NCBI GenBank assembly: GCA_965221555.1
Contig: OZ244895.1
Location: 3,472,001 to 3,536,000, forward strand
From: JAJEAD01 sp965221555
GTDB taxonomy: Bacteria > Pseudomonadota > Gammaproteobacteria > HK1
DNA: 64,000 bases
Direction of reading: 5' to 3'
Part shown: piece by piece, positions 44,404-53,107 of the stretch
Layout of the letters: every line of letters begins with the position of its first letter
How positions within the stretch are numbered: the first letter of the stretch is position 1
Made by a program: the position numbers and the translations under genes
Notes under the pieces: model-generated
The model's input: the letters and a program-made list of their open reading frames with translations, nothing else
What the model was told of the DNA's origin: nothing
Databases searched by the model: none

Positions 44404-45762
44404 ATGACGATGGAAGTGCCCGTCGAACGTTTCCGAAGCTACCGCGGTTACGAGAAGCGCGGCGCTGTGCGAGAGGACCCCGAACTCACCCACGTCGGGC
44501 CGGATACGCCTTGTGGGGAGTACCTGCGGCGCTTCTGGCACGGCATCGCGCTCTCCCGGGAAGTCGGCGACCTGCCGCTCGCCATTCGTCTCTTCGGCGA
44601 GGATCTGGTGCTCTTTCGCGACGGGCAGGGGCGGATCGGCCTGCTGCACCGCCACTGCGCACATCGGGGCGCGTCGCTCGAGTACGGGCGCATCGAAGCG
44701 CGGGGCATCCGCTGCTGCTACCACGGCTGGCTCTGGGACGTGGACGGTTCGCTTCTGGAGGCCCCGGCCGAACCCGCCGACAGTCCGCTCTTCGCCCGGG
44801 TCCAGCAGGGCGGATACCCGGCCTTCGAGTACAAGGGGATCATCTTCGCCTACCTCGGGCCGCCCGCGGAGACTCCGGAGTTCCCCGTCTACGACACTTT
44901 CGAGATTCCGGACACGGTGATGGAGCCCTACACCTGTCACTTTCCGTGCAACTGGCTGCAAGTGACGGAGAATGGCATCGACCCCGTGCACTCGATGTTC
45001 CTGCACACCCTGGTCAACGGGCCGCAGTTCGCCGACACCTGGGGGGTGCTCGGCGACGTGGATTATCACGATGGCGCATTCGCCGTTTACTGCACCATCG
45101 CGCGGCGCGTGGGCCCACACATCTGGACCCGGGTGCAGGAGAACATCCTGCCCAACATCACCCAATCCGGCGCGGTGCACAGCATCGACGGACACACCCC
45201 CCGCTACTTCGGTCGCAACACCTTCTTTCGCTGGTGCGTCCCCGTGGACGACACGAATACCAAGATCGTCGCGTGGGCGAACTTCGGCGAGCGCACCGAC
45301 CCACCGCAGTGGAACACGCCGGACAACATCGAGATTCTCGAACAGGGCGAGATCTTCGAGCGCCCGGCGCGGGAGCGCCAGACACGGCCCGGAGACTACG
45401 AAGCGATGGTGGGACAGGGCCCCATCGTCGCCCACGCGAGGGAGAACCGGGGCACGTCGGACAAGGGCGTCTCGCTCTTTCGCCGCCGAGTCCGCAATGA
45501 CATCCGGGCTCTGGCCTCGGGCCGCCCTCCCGCGCAGCCGGCGAGCTTCGGCCCCGCCCCCATCCCGACCTGGTCCGGCGACAGCGTCCTGCGCATTCCG
45601 ACCCGCGCCGGCGACGACGACGCGGCCCTGCGCGCGACGGCCATGCGCAGAGTGGTCGATATCTACCGCGACGCGGAACGCCTTCGGGGCGACGAGCGCG
45701 ATGCGCTGATCATCGCGGGGTTGCGGAAGCTGGAGTCCACGTGCTCAAACGAGCCAACCTGA
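44404..45762 (+). CDS. Rieske [2Fe-2S] oxygenase (paralogue of the 12674 gene)
   Basis: A 452-aa oxygenase. Rieske ligands are C85, H87, C104 and H107. The iron site is NWLQVTENGIDPVHSMFLHT, with the Asp and two His at the same spacing as the paralogue. GGGAGCG precedes the ATG. It is followed after 9 bp by a solute-binding protein gene, so the two are probably one operon and the binding protein may deliver the oxygenase substrate or a precursor. No reductase gene is nearby. Demethylase or ring-hydroxylase activity is equally possible. Confidence 0.9.
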   Translation: MTMEVPVERFRSYRGYEKRGAVREDPELTHVGPDTPCGEYLRRFWHGIALSREVGDLPLAIRLFGEDLVLFRDGQGRIGLLHRHCAHRGASLEYGRIEARGIRCCYHGWLWDVDGSLLEAPAEPADSPLFARVQQGGYPAFEYKGIIFAYLGPPAETPEFPVYDTFEIPDTVMEPYTCHFPCNWLQVTENGIDPVHSMFLHTLVNGPQFADTWGVLGDVDYHDGAFAVYCTIARRVGPHIWTRVQENILPNITQSGAVHSIDGHTPRYFGRNTFFRWCVPVDDTNTKIVAWANFGERTDPPQWNTPDNIEILEQGEIFERPARERQTRPGDYEAMVGQGPIVAHARENRGTSDKGVSLFRRRVRNDIRALASGRPPAQPASFGPAPIPTWSGDSVLRIPTRAGDDDAALRATAMRRVVDIYRDAERLRGDERDALIIAGLRKLESTCSNEPT

Positions 45763-45771
45763 GGAGCAACG

Positions 45772-47367
45772 ATGACGATGAATACCATAGAGCAGCTCAG
45801 AGCGCAGTTGTCGCGAGGCCGGATCGGCCGCCGCGAGTTCATTCGCAGAAGCGCCGCGCTGGGTGCGGCGGGCGCAATCCCTTCGACGCTGATGATGGAC
45901 GCGGCGAGGGCGGCCCCGAGTCGCGGCGGCCACCTGCGGGTGGGTTCGAGCCAGGGATCCACCACCGACTCCATGGACTTCTCCCTGCTCACCAGCGGCT
46001 TCACCCGCCTCTTCTTCAACGGCTTCATGAACCACCTGACGGAGCTGAACCCCGCGGGCCAGCTTATTCCCGGCCTTGCAGCGTCCTGGGAGTCCGACGC
46101 GGGCGCGACCGCCTGGACCTTCGAACTCCGGCGCGACGTCGAGTTCCACAACGGCAAAGCCTTCGGCGCGGACGACGCCATTGCGTCGATCAACGTCCAC
46201 CGTGGTCCGGACTCGACCTCCGCGGTCAAGAGCCTTGCCGACCAGATCGCGGACGTGAAGAAGGTCGACGGCCACACCATTCGGGTCGAGCTGAAAGAGG
46301 GTAACGCCGACTTCGCGTTCCTGCTGAGCGATGCGGCGTTCGGCATGTCTCCGGTGAAGGCCGACGGCGCTCTGGAGTACGGGATCGGCACCGGCGCATA
46401 CCGGGTCGTGGACTTCGAGCCGGGGGTGGTCGCGCACCTGGAGCGCTACGCCAACTACCACAAGACCGACCGCGGCTGGTTCGACTCCATGGAAATCCGG
46501 GTGATCGCCGACACCACCGCGCGCCAGAACGGGCTCCAGAGCGGCGAGCTCGACATCATCGACCGCATCGACCTGAAGACCGCCCACCTGCTGGACCAGG
46601 CGCCGGGGATCGAGGTTCTGGACGTGCCGGGCCCCTTGCATGTGGATTTCCCGATGCGCACCGACATGGCCCCTTTCCACAACAACGACGTGCGTCTCGC
46701 CCTGAAGTACGCCATCGACCGCGAGGAGATCGTCAGCCGCATCCTCCGAGGCCACGGCGTGCCCGGCAACGACCACCCCCTGTCCCCCTCGTACCGCTAC
46801 TTCCACCACGAACTGCCGCAACGCCAGTACGACCCGGACAAGGCGAAGTTCCACCTCAAAAAGGCGGGAATGGAGAACCTGGAGGTCGAGCTCAGCAGCT
46901 CCGACATCATCTTCAGCGGCGCGATGGATACCGTGCTGCTCTACCGGGAGCACGCCGCCAAGGCCGGCATCAACATCGTCCCCAACCGCGTGCCGCAGGA
47001 CGGCTACTGGGCGGATGTGTGGATGAAGCACCCCTGGTGCGCGAGCTACTGGTTCGGGCAGCCGACCGAGGACTGGATCCTGACCGTGGCCTACGCCGAG
47101 ACCTCGAACTGGAACGAGACTTTCTGGAAGAACGACCAGTTCAACCAGTTGCTCAAGGCGGCGCGGGTCGAGCTCGACGAGGACGCGCGCCGGCAGATGT
47201 ACTGGGACATGCAGGAGCTGATCCGCGACGACGGCGGGGCGGTGGTGCCCAACTTCTCCAACCACGTGCTCGCCTACACCGACCGGCTGAAGCACGACGA
47301 GGTGGTCAACGGCACCGGCGACTTCGACGGCTACATGATGCTCGAGAGGTGGTGGTTCGAGGGCTGA
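45772..47367 (+). CDS. ABC solute-binding protein, dipeptide/oligopeptide (SBP_bac_5) type
   Basis: A 531-aa binding protein. The N-terminal Tat signal GRIGRREFIRRSAALGAAGA is followed by a likely cleavage after ARA near residue 45. The mature part shows GHLRVGSSQG, LAASWESDAGATAWTFELRR, HNGKAFGADDAIASIN, and DVRLALKYAIDREEI, all SBP_bac_5 signatures. GAGGAG precedes the ATG. No cognate permease or ATPase is in the window. Ligands in this family range from peptides to opines and aromatics. Confidence 0.9.
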   Translation: MTMNTIEQLRAQLSRGRIGRREFIRRSAALGAAGAIPSTLMMDAARAAPSRGGHLRVGSSQGSTTDSMDFSLLTSGFTRLFFNGFMNHLTELNPAGQLIPGLAASWESDAGATAWTFELRRDVEFHNGKAFGADDAIASINVHRGPDSTSAVKSLADQIADVKKVDGHTIRVELKEGNADFAFLLSDAAFGMSPVKADGALEYGIGTGAYRVVDFEPGVVAHLERYANYHKTDRGWFDSMEIRVIADTTARQNGLQSGELDIIDRIDLKTAHLLDQAPGIEVLDVPGPLHVDFPMRTDMAPFHNNDVRLALKYAIDREEIVSRILRGHGVPGNDHPLSPSYRYFHHELPQRQYDPDKAKFHLKKAGMENLEVELSSSDIIFSGAMDTVLLYREHAAKAGINIVPNRVPQDGYWADVWMKHPWCASYWFGQPTEDWILTVAYAETSNWNETFWKNDQFNQLLKAARVELDEDARRQMYWDMQELIRDDGGAVVPNFSNHVLAYTDRLKHDEVVNGTGDFDGYMMLERWWFEG

Positions 47368-47388
47368 GCCTGAGCCCACGGGCCCCCG

Positions 47389-47421
47389 GCGCGGCCGCCG
47401 ACCTGGGCACGGCGGCCGCGC
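47389..47421 (+). terminator. Strong GC hairpin after the Rieske-SBP operon
   Basis: A perfect 12-bp stem: GCGCGGCCGCCG at 47389-47400 pairs with CGGCGGCCGCGC at 47410-47421 across a 9-nt loop, 22 bp after the stop codon. No T-tract follows, so it may be a 3' stabiliser or act together with Rho. Confidence 0.55.
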
Positions 47422-47510
47422 GGCGGCGCTCCAAAGCGCGCTCCAAAGCCGCAACCTGTACCCGGCCTCGTGGCCGCGAATCGTACCGCGTCGCGCCGCT
47501 TAGCCCGGAT

Positions 47511-47679
47511 GTTTCACCGATTTTCGGCCGCTTCGGGCGCCAAGATGCCGTGATAGCAGGAAGCACGGACCGAAAGACGCGCAATGGCGAGCCGAACTCA
47601 GGCGAAGCGCCGGTGGCGCTTTGTATGTTTCCGGATCGCGGTTGCGCGTCTCTCGCCCGAAGCTGCCGAAGATCGGTGC
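47511..47679 (+). repeat. Truncated copy of the dispersed repeat with long inverted ends
   Basis: The left end GTTTCACCGATTTTCGGCCG then CTTCGGGCGCC and the following AAGATGCCGTGATAGCAG match the reference copy closely, as do CGAGCCGAACTCAGGCGAAG and GCCGGTGGCGC. The right end, CGCCCGAAGCTGCCGAAGAT then CGGTGC, is an inverted copy of the left end over about 25 bp. So this copy carries two left ends facing each other, with the normal right half missing. Confidence 0.6.
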
Positions 47680-47689
47680 CGTACCGCGG

Positions 47690-49366
47690 CTATCCCCCCG
47701 CGCTCGCGGCCTCGGTCTCCATCCGGCAGTAGCAGGAGGACTCGATCGCAACGTCTGCCCTCGCCAGAGCGAGCTCGAGACGGGGCGCGATCATCTCGGC
47801 ATCGTGTCGCTTGCCCTGTCGGATCAGCGCCTCGTGCAGGCCGTGCAGCGCCCAGACGTTCTCGGGGTGCCGACGCGCGCGGATGACGCTCGGGTCGAAG
47901 CCGAGGTCGGCCCGGTACACCGCCTCCGCTTCGGCAACTTCGCCCTGCTCCAGCAGCAGCGCGCCGAGCGCGTGGCGGGAGGGCTGCATCCAGCCCCAGG
48001 GCTCGTCGTAGGGCATGTTGTCTTCGCGCCGCACCGCCTCGCGCAGGTGGACGAAGGCAAGGTCGAAACTCCCCCTTCGGTACTCGATCTCCCCGCTCGC
48101 CATCTCGGACGCAATCGCGAGCACGTCCCGGCAGGTATTGTTGAACAGGGTCCGGGTCTCGGGGACACGCTCGCGCGCCGCCTCGAAGCGCTGCCGATGC
48201 GCCTCCGCCGCCGGAATGTCTCCCAATGCCGCGAAGGCTACCGTCTTGGCGTAGAGGATGAGGGCGGTGGTGACGCAATAGAGAGCGGGATCCGCGGGCA
48301 GCTCCTCGGCGATGATCTCCCGCCACATCCCGAATCGAATGTATCCGTGCATCTTCATGCCCAGGTAGCCCTCCAGGATGTCGGCCATGGGAGGACTCTC
48401 GATTCGAAGCAGGGCCTCGGGCAGAGTAGCGCTTACCTCGTCCCCGGCCTCCATCGCGGTGCGGTGCTGGCCGAGGAACATCGCCCCGTAGAGCTTGAAG
48501 TGGGCATTGTGGACGCGCGAGAACGCATAGATGTTGAGGGTCCCTTCGCGCGCCACGTACTTGTGGTCGGCGACGAGCGCGGAGGAGTTGCGCACCACGA
48601 CGTTGTGGTAGTGCCCGCACTGAAAGTCGACGTGGGTGGGCATGTGGTGGAGGTGGCCCGCGTCCGGCACCAGTCCGTAGAGCAGATCGCCGGCGCGTAG
48701 CGCCTTTTCCGGGTGAGGCGACATCTCCATCAGGTGGATGTAGAAGTGCAGCAGACCGGGATGGGGAGTGCCGCCTTCCTCTTCCATCTGGCGCAACGCC
48801 CCTTCGAGGACCTCCAGCGCTTCGAGGGTGCTGGCGCCTTCCGCGGGCTCCCCGCTGCGCAGATCCCACAGCTTCCAGGGCGTGCGGGACATGATCGCGT
48901 CGGCGAAGAGGACAGCGATGTCCAGGTCCCGAGGCCACTCCCGGTAGGCGGCGCGCATCGCGCACGCATAGTCTTCGACCCACACACTGAAGTCGGGGAC
49001 CGGTTCGGGGGAGGGAATGCGCCGCGTCATCGTATCGATGAGGGCGCGCTCAGGCCCGGAGGCGGCCTCCCTTCGCGCGAGCGCGGCCTTCGCGGCGTCG
49101 TGGCTGCCCTTGAGCGCCGGACCCAGCTTGTGCTCGTCGAACTTGTCCCAGGGCCAGTTGTAGTAGGGGCCGTGCGCGTAGGCGAGCCCCCACCAGGCCA
49201 TTGCGCACTCGGGGTCGGCTTCCGTCGCCTTCCGGAAGCAGTGCCTGGCGTCTTCCTGATTGAAGGCATAGAGCCAGTTCAGGCCGCGGTCGAACCACCT
49301 CTGCGCCTCCGGTGATTCGGTGGACACCTTTCTTCCGTAGGGTCCCAGATCGTAGTAATCGTCCAC
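47690..49366 (-). CDS. TPR-repeat protein
   Basis: A 558-aa helical protein with tetratricopeptide-like repeats, e.g. AQRWFDRGLNWLYAFNQEDA then RHCFRKATEADPECAMAWWG near residues 20-65, and LGALLLEQGEVAEAEAVYRA near the C-terminus. The middle has many His (HLHHMPTHVDFQCGHYHNVV), which could bind a metal. No signal peptide is visible. GTG at 49366 with AAGGAG 6 nt upstream is chosen as start. The function is unknown; proteins of this layout are common in soil and marine proteobacteria. Confidence 0.8.
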   Translation of the reverse strand: MDDYYDLGPYGRKVSTESPEAQRWFDRGLNWLYAFNQEDARHCFRKATEADPECAMAWWGLAYAHGPYYNWPWDKFDEHKLGPALKGSHDAAKAALARREAASGPERALIDTMTRRIPSPEPVPDFSVWVEDYACAMRAAYREWPRDLDIAVLFADAIMSRTPWKLWDLRSGEPAEGASTLEALEVLEGALRQMEEEGGTPHPGLLHFYIHLMEMSPHPEKALRAGDLLYGLVPDAGHLHHMPTHVDFQCGHYHNVVVRNSSALVADHKYVAREGTLNIYAFSRVHNAHFKLYGAMFLGQHRTAMEAGDEVSATLPEALLRIESPPMADILEGYLGMKMHGYIRFGMWREIIAEELPADPALYCVTTALILYAKTVAFAALGDIPAAEAHRQRFEAARERVPETRTLFNNTCRDVLAIASEMASGEIEYRRGSFDLAFVHLREAVRREDNMPYDEPWGWMQPSRHALGALLLEQGEVAEAEAVYRADLGFDPSVIRARRHPENVWALHGLHEALIRQGKRHDAEMIAPRLELALARADVAIESSCYCRMETEAASAGG

Positions 49367-49752
49367 GTGAACTCCTTGCCTGCCGACCGGCACGCACTGT
49401 TCCGGTCGGTCACATACCTTCAGCCCGCACCCTCGGAGTCTGCCCCATCAAGGCGGTAACGCCAGCACCGGGCGGCCTGCGAAGAAATTCTGGGGCAACG
49501 TGGCGGGATCATGTCAAGGGCGGGGTTGGGAGAGCCAGAGGCTGAGATGATACTCTCGCGATGTCTCGATGGACTGCCGGTCGAGGAGCATGTCCAGATG
49601 ATCGCGGGAACCGAACTCCTCCGGCAGGCGCCCCGCCGCGCGCACACCGAGACGACCGGGCCCGGCGCCACACGCCGCCGGCGCCGGTCCGCGATGCGAG
49701 TCTTGAGAGCCGACCGGTCCCCGGCGGCGACAACGCAGGAGGAATCGCCCGA
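49367..49752. other. Divergent promoter region of the TPR and solute-binding protein genes
   Basis: 386 bp between divergent genes. Frames here are Arg-rich and non-conserved; no gene is visible. It should hold both promoters, but no clear -35/-10 pair was found. Confidence 0.4.
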
Positions 49753-51321
49753 ATGAAGCTCATCAACCTCACCCGCCGCGAGTTCATGCACAACGCGGCC
49801 GCGCTCGGCCTCCTCGCCAGCGCCGCCCCGAAGGTCGCCTTCGGCGCCCAGCACAAGGTGTTGCGCGCACGCAGCGCCTCCGACATTCAGGACATCGATC
49901 CGGGCGATCCGGCCGCCGGCTCGGACCAGGACGTGATGATGGCGATCTTCAACAAGCTGGTCGCCTACGATCCGATGTCCACGAGCTGGGGCTACGAGCT
50001 CGAGGCCGCCACCTCCATCGAGCAGCTCGACCCCACCCACATCCGATTCACTCTGATGCCGGGCATCGAATGGACCAACGGGTTCGGCGAGGTGACGAGC
50101 GAGGACGTCAAGTACTCCTTCGAGCGCATCGCGGACCCGGACTTCGGCTCCTGGGCGCGGGTGGACTGGGAACAGCTCGACGAAGTGCAGATCGTCGACA
50201 AGTACACCGGCATCATCGCGCTCAACGAACCTTTCGCGCCGCTCTTCTTCAGCACCCTGCCCTACGGTTCCGGCACCATCATCTGCAAGCAGGCGGTCGA
50301 GGCGCTGCCCGACAAGCGGTTCACGACCAATCCGCCCGCTACCTGCGGCCCTTACAAGATAAGGGAGTGGGTCCCGAAGCAGAGGCTGATACTGGAGCGC
50401 CACGCCGGCTGGCCCGGTCCCCAGCCCGACTTCGACGAGATCCGGATCCTGCCCATCGAGGACGCCAAGTCGGGCGAGATCGCCTTCGAAGCGGGAGAGC
50501 TCGACATTACCCGGCTCGCGATCAGCTCGGTGCAGCAATACCGCGACGCGCCGCCGGACAACTCCACGCTCTTGGAGCGTCCGTCACTCTTCTACGAGTG
50601 GCTCGGCATGAACGTCGATAATCCGCCCTTCGACGACCCTCGGGTGCGCAAGGCGGTGCAGTACGCGGTCGACGTGGACAGCATCATCGAGGCCGCCTAC
50701 TTCGGCGTGCCGCAGCGCGCCACCGGGATCATCGCGCCCGGGCTCGTGGGGCACCGGCCGGAGAACATGATCCAGCAACCCGATCTCGACGAGGCGCGCC
50801 GCCTGCTCGCCGAAGCGGGCCATCCGGACGGCTTTCAATGCTCCCTCGACGTGCACAACGTCACCGACCACGTGAGCGCAGCCCAGGTGATCCAGGCCAA
50901 CCTCGCCCAGATCGGAATCGACGTGCAGATCAACCAGCACGACTCCGGCACCTTCTGGGTGCTGGGCATCGAAGCGGAAGGCGACGCCTGGAAGGACGTT
51001 CAGTTGGTCTACAACCGCTACTCGATGGCTCCGGACCCCTTCTGGGCCACCGCGTGGTTCGTTCCCGAACAGGTCGGGGAGTGGAACTGGGAGCGCTGGA
51101 ACAGCCCGGAGTACGGCGAGCTGCATCGCGCCGCGGTACGCGAGGCCGACATCGCGAAGCGAGGACAGCTCTACCACCAGATGCAGGACATGATGGAGTC
51201 CTCCGGCGCCTACGTCTTCGTCACCCACGGGGTGAACGCCTTCGTCCACCGCAACGATATCGTTCCCGCCCTGCGCCCGGACGGCGGCAACTACCTGTTC
51301 CGCAAGTTCCGCATGGCTTGA
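49753..51321 (+). CDS. ABC solute-binding protein, SBP_bac_5 family
   Basis: A 522-aa binding protein. The start at 49753 has AGGAGG 8 nt upstream and begins a Tat-like signal, NLTRREFMHNAAALGLLASA, cut after AFG. Family features are PTHIRFTLMPGIEWTNG, SEDVKYSFERIADP and DDPRVRKAVQYAVDVDSIIE. A longer frame to 49561 is non-conserved. It shares a fold with the protein at 45772 but not close sequence. No permease genes for it are in the window. Confidence 0.9.
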   Translation: MKLINLTRREFMHNAAALGLLASAAPKVAFGAQHKVLRARSASDIQDIDPGDPAAGSDQDVMMAIFNKLVAYDPMSTSWGYELEAATSIEQLDPTHIRFTLMPGIEWTNGFGEVTSEDVKYSFERIADPDFGSWARVDWEQLDEVQIVDKYTGIIALNEPFAPLFFSTLPYGSGTIICKQAVEALPDKRFTTNPPATCGPYKIREWVPKQRLILERHAGWPGPQPDFDEIRILPIEDAKSGEIAFEAGELDITRLAISSVQQYRDAPPDNSTLLERPSLFYEWLGMNVDNPPFDDPRVRKAVQYAVDVDSIIEAAYFGVPQRATGIIAPGLVGHRPENMIQQPDLDEARRLLAEAGHPDGFQCSLDVHNVTDHVSAAQVIQANLAQIGIDVQINQHDSGTFWVLGIEAEGDAWKDVQLVYNRYSMAPDPFWATAWFVPEQVGEWNWERWNSPEYGELHRAAVREADIAKRGQLYHQMQDMMESSGAYVFVTHGVNAFVHRNDIVPALRPDGGNYLFRKFRMA

Positions 51322-51336
51322 GGCGCTTACCCGCCG

Positions 51337-51369
51337 GGCGTCCCGCCTCCCGCCCGGAGGCGGGACGCC
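51337..51369 (+). terminator. Perfect 14-bp stem-loop after the solute-binding protein gene
   Basis: GGCGTCCCGCCTCC at 51337-51350 pairs fully with GGAGGCGGGACGCC at 51356-51369 around a 5-nt loop, 16 bp after the stop. The downstream gene is convergent, so it could work from both sides. No T-tract is present. Confidence 0.6.
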
Positions 51370-51562
51370 GTGGCTTCGATATCGTGGCTTGGCGAGAACG
51401 TGCCGGTGCCGTCACCGAGCCGTCCCTGAGAACTCGCCGGACGAACGTCACGCTCCGCGCGGGACACAGAACCACAAGAGTTGGTCGTGGCGAACTCGAT
51501 CCTCGTGGCTCGCCTCCGGCCCCCGATGACGCCTACCCGGGAATGAGGCGCCGCCGCGGGCG

Positions 51563-53107
51563 CTACTTGCGGAAGCTGCCCTGCACGATGCGATCGATGA
51601 CCATCGCGCAGACCAGGATGGCGAGACCGGCGAGCACGCCCTGCCCCTTCGCCGCGTACTGGAGCGCGACGAGCACGTCGTAGCCCAGACCCTTGGCCCC
51701 GATGAGCGAGGCGATGACCACCGCCGACAGGCAGAAGAGGATGGTCTGATTGATTCCCTGCATGATGCTCGGCTTGGCGATGGGAATCTCGACATCCTTG
51801 AGGATCTGCCACTTGGTCGCCCCGAAGGCGAGCGCGGCTTCCTTCACGTCCTGGGGAACCTGCCGCAGACCGAGGTTGGTTAGCCTTACCACGGGCGGCA
51901 GGCCGAAGACGATGGAGGCGATGATGCCCGGCGGCTTGCCGGTCCCGAAGAAGGCGATGACGGGAATCAGATAGACGAAGGCGGGCATGCTCTGCATGAA
52001 GTCCAGGATCGGCCTCGCCACCGCGAATGCGCGGTCGCTGCGTGAACACCACACCCCGAGCGGAACCCCGATCGCGACGCAGATGAAGGCCGCGGTACCG
52101 AGCAGGGCCACCGTCGCCATGCTCCGCTCCCAGTAGCCGAGCACCGCGAGATATGCGAGGGCGGCGGCGGTAAAGATCGCGACCCGTGGACCGGCCAGGC
52201 GCCAGGCGGTAACCACGATGACCGTCATCACCACTGGCCAGGGGGTCTTGACGAACACCGTCTCGAGCCCCTCCAGGACCACCCGGATTCCCTTCGAGAT
52301 GCCCTTGAAGAAGACCGCGTAGTTCGCGGAGGCCCAGTCGAAGCGGTCATCGATCCACAGCGCGACGGGATCGTGGTACTGGGTACTGGCGACCGGAAAG
52401 TCTTCGACGATGGCGGGCGGTTCCGGGCTGGTGAATCGGAAAATCGTCACCGTGTAGACCGCGACGATGAACACGAGGGCGCCGATCATCGCGGCCACGG
52501 AGAAACCGGCCTGGATTCTCCGGTCTGTGCGCCATTTCGAGTAACGCTTCTCGTAGAGGTGATTGGCGAGGGCGCCCTCGAACAGCTTGACGAGCAGCAA
52601 GCCGATGAGTCCCCCCGTGATCAGCAGGGTGGCGGCCCCCTCGGCCTCCGCGAGCTTCTCCCTCGCCTTGACGATTGCGCCCGCCAGATTGTCGGCGTTC
52701 TTCTGAAACGAGGCGGCGCGCTCCGTCTTGCCCTCGTCGGTCGCCTTGCGCACCTTGCCCAGCATGCGCTCGTGGTTGCCCTCGAGCTTCTCCACCCGCG
52801 CCCGCTCCTTGGCGCCCAGGTCGCTCCACAGGCCCTGGCCGAGCGGGACGAGGGCGAGAAGCTCCAGGATGGCAAGCAGACAGAGGATTCCCCACATGCC
52901 GCGGGCGCCGGCCCAGAGCGGTCCGGCAAACATGGCCGCCCAGTTGAAGGACCACACCAGGCGACGGGCCGACTGGATCCGCACAAAGTGCCGGGCGTAG
53001 TAGTCGCCGTTAGTCCCGCAGAAGCGGGCAATGGACTCGCTGAGGTCGAGAGCCGAATCCGGCGGCGTCGCCCCCCGGTGGGCGCTACTGTCGGGGCTGG
53101 TCGCCAC
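51563..53107 (-). CDS. Glycine betaine/proline-type ABC permease (ProW-like), second copy
   Basis: A 514-aa permease. The first 230 residues are an extra region: a short motif block (YYARHFVRIQSARRLVWSFN then WAAMFAGPLWAGARGMW), a hydrophobic stretch, and a charged helical segment likely to form a coiled coil (KERARVEKLEGNHERMLGKV). The C-terminal half is a standard BPD_transp_1 permease (GVPLGVWCSRSDRAFAVARP, DVKEAALAFGATKWQILKDV). The GTG start overlaps the stop of the upstream paralogue by 1 nt, with GGGAGG before it. Confidence 0.88.
   Translation of the reverse strand: MATSPDSSAHRGATPPDSALDLSESIARFCGTNGDYYARHFVRIQSARRLVWSFNWAAMFAGPLWAGARGMWGILCLLAILELLALVPLGQGLWSDLGAKERARVEKLEGNHERMLGKVRKATDEGKTERAASFQKNADNLAGAIVKAREKLAEAEGAATLLITGGLIGLLLVKLFEGALANHLYEKRYSKWRTDRRIQAGFSVAAMIGALVFIVAVYTVTIFRFTSPEPPAIVEDFPVASTQYHDPVALWIDDRFDWASANYAVFFKGISKGIRVVLEGLETVFVKTPWPVVMTVIVVTAWRLAGPRVAIFTAAALAYLAVLGYWERSMATVALLGTAAFICVAIGVPLGVWCSRSDRAFAVARPILDFMQSMPAFVYLIPVIAFFGTGKPPGIIASIVFGLPPVVRLTNLGLRQVPQDVKEAALAFGATKWQILKDVEIPIAKPSIMQGINQTILFCLSAVVIASLIGAKGLGYDVLVALQYAAKGQGVLAGLAILVCAMVIDRIVQGSFRK

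Noticed and set aside
45745..47454. Minus-strand frame of 569 codons opposite the solute-binding protein
   Set aside because: The plus-strand gene has a Tat signal and clear SBP_bac_5 motifs; the reverse frame is a Val/Gly/His-rich shadow.
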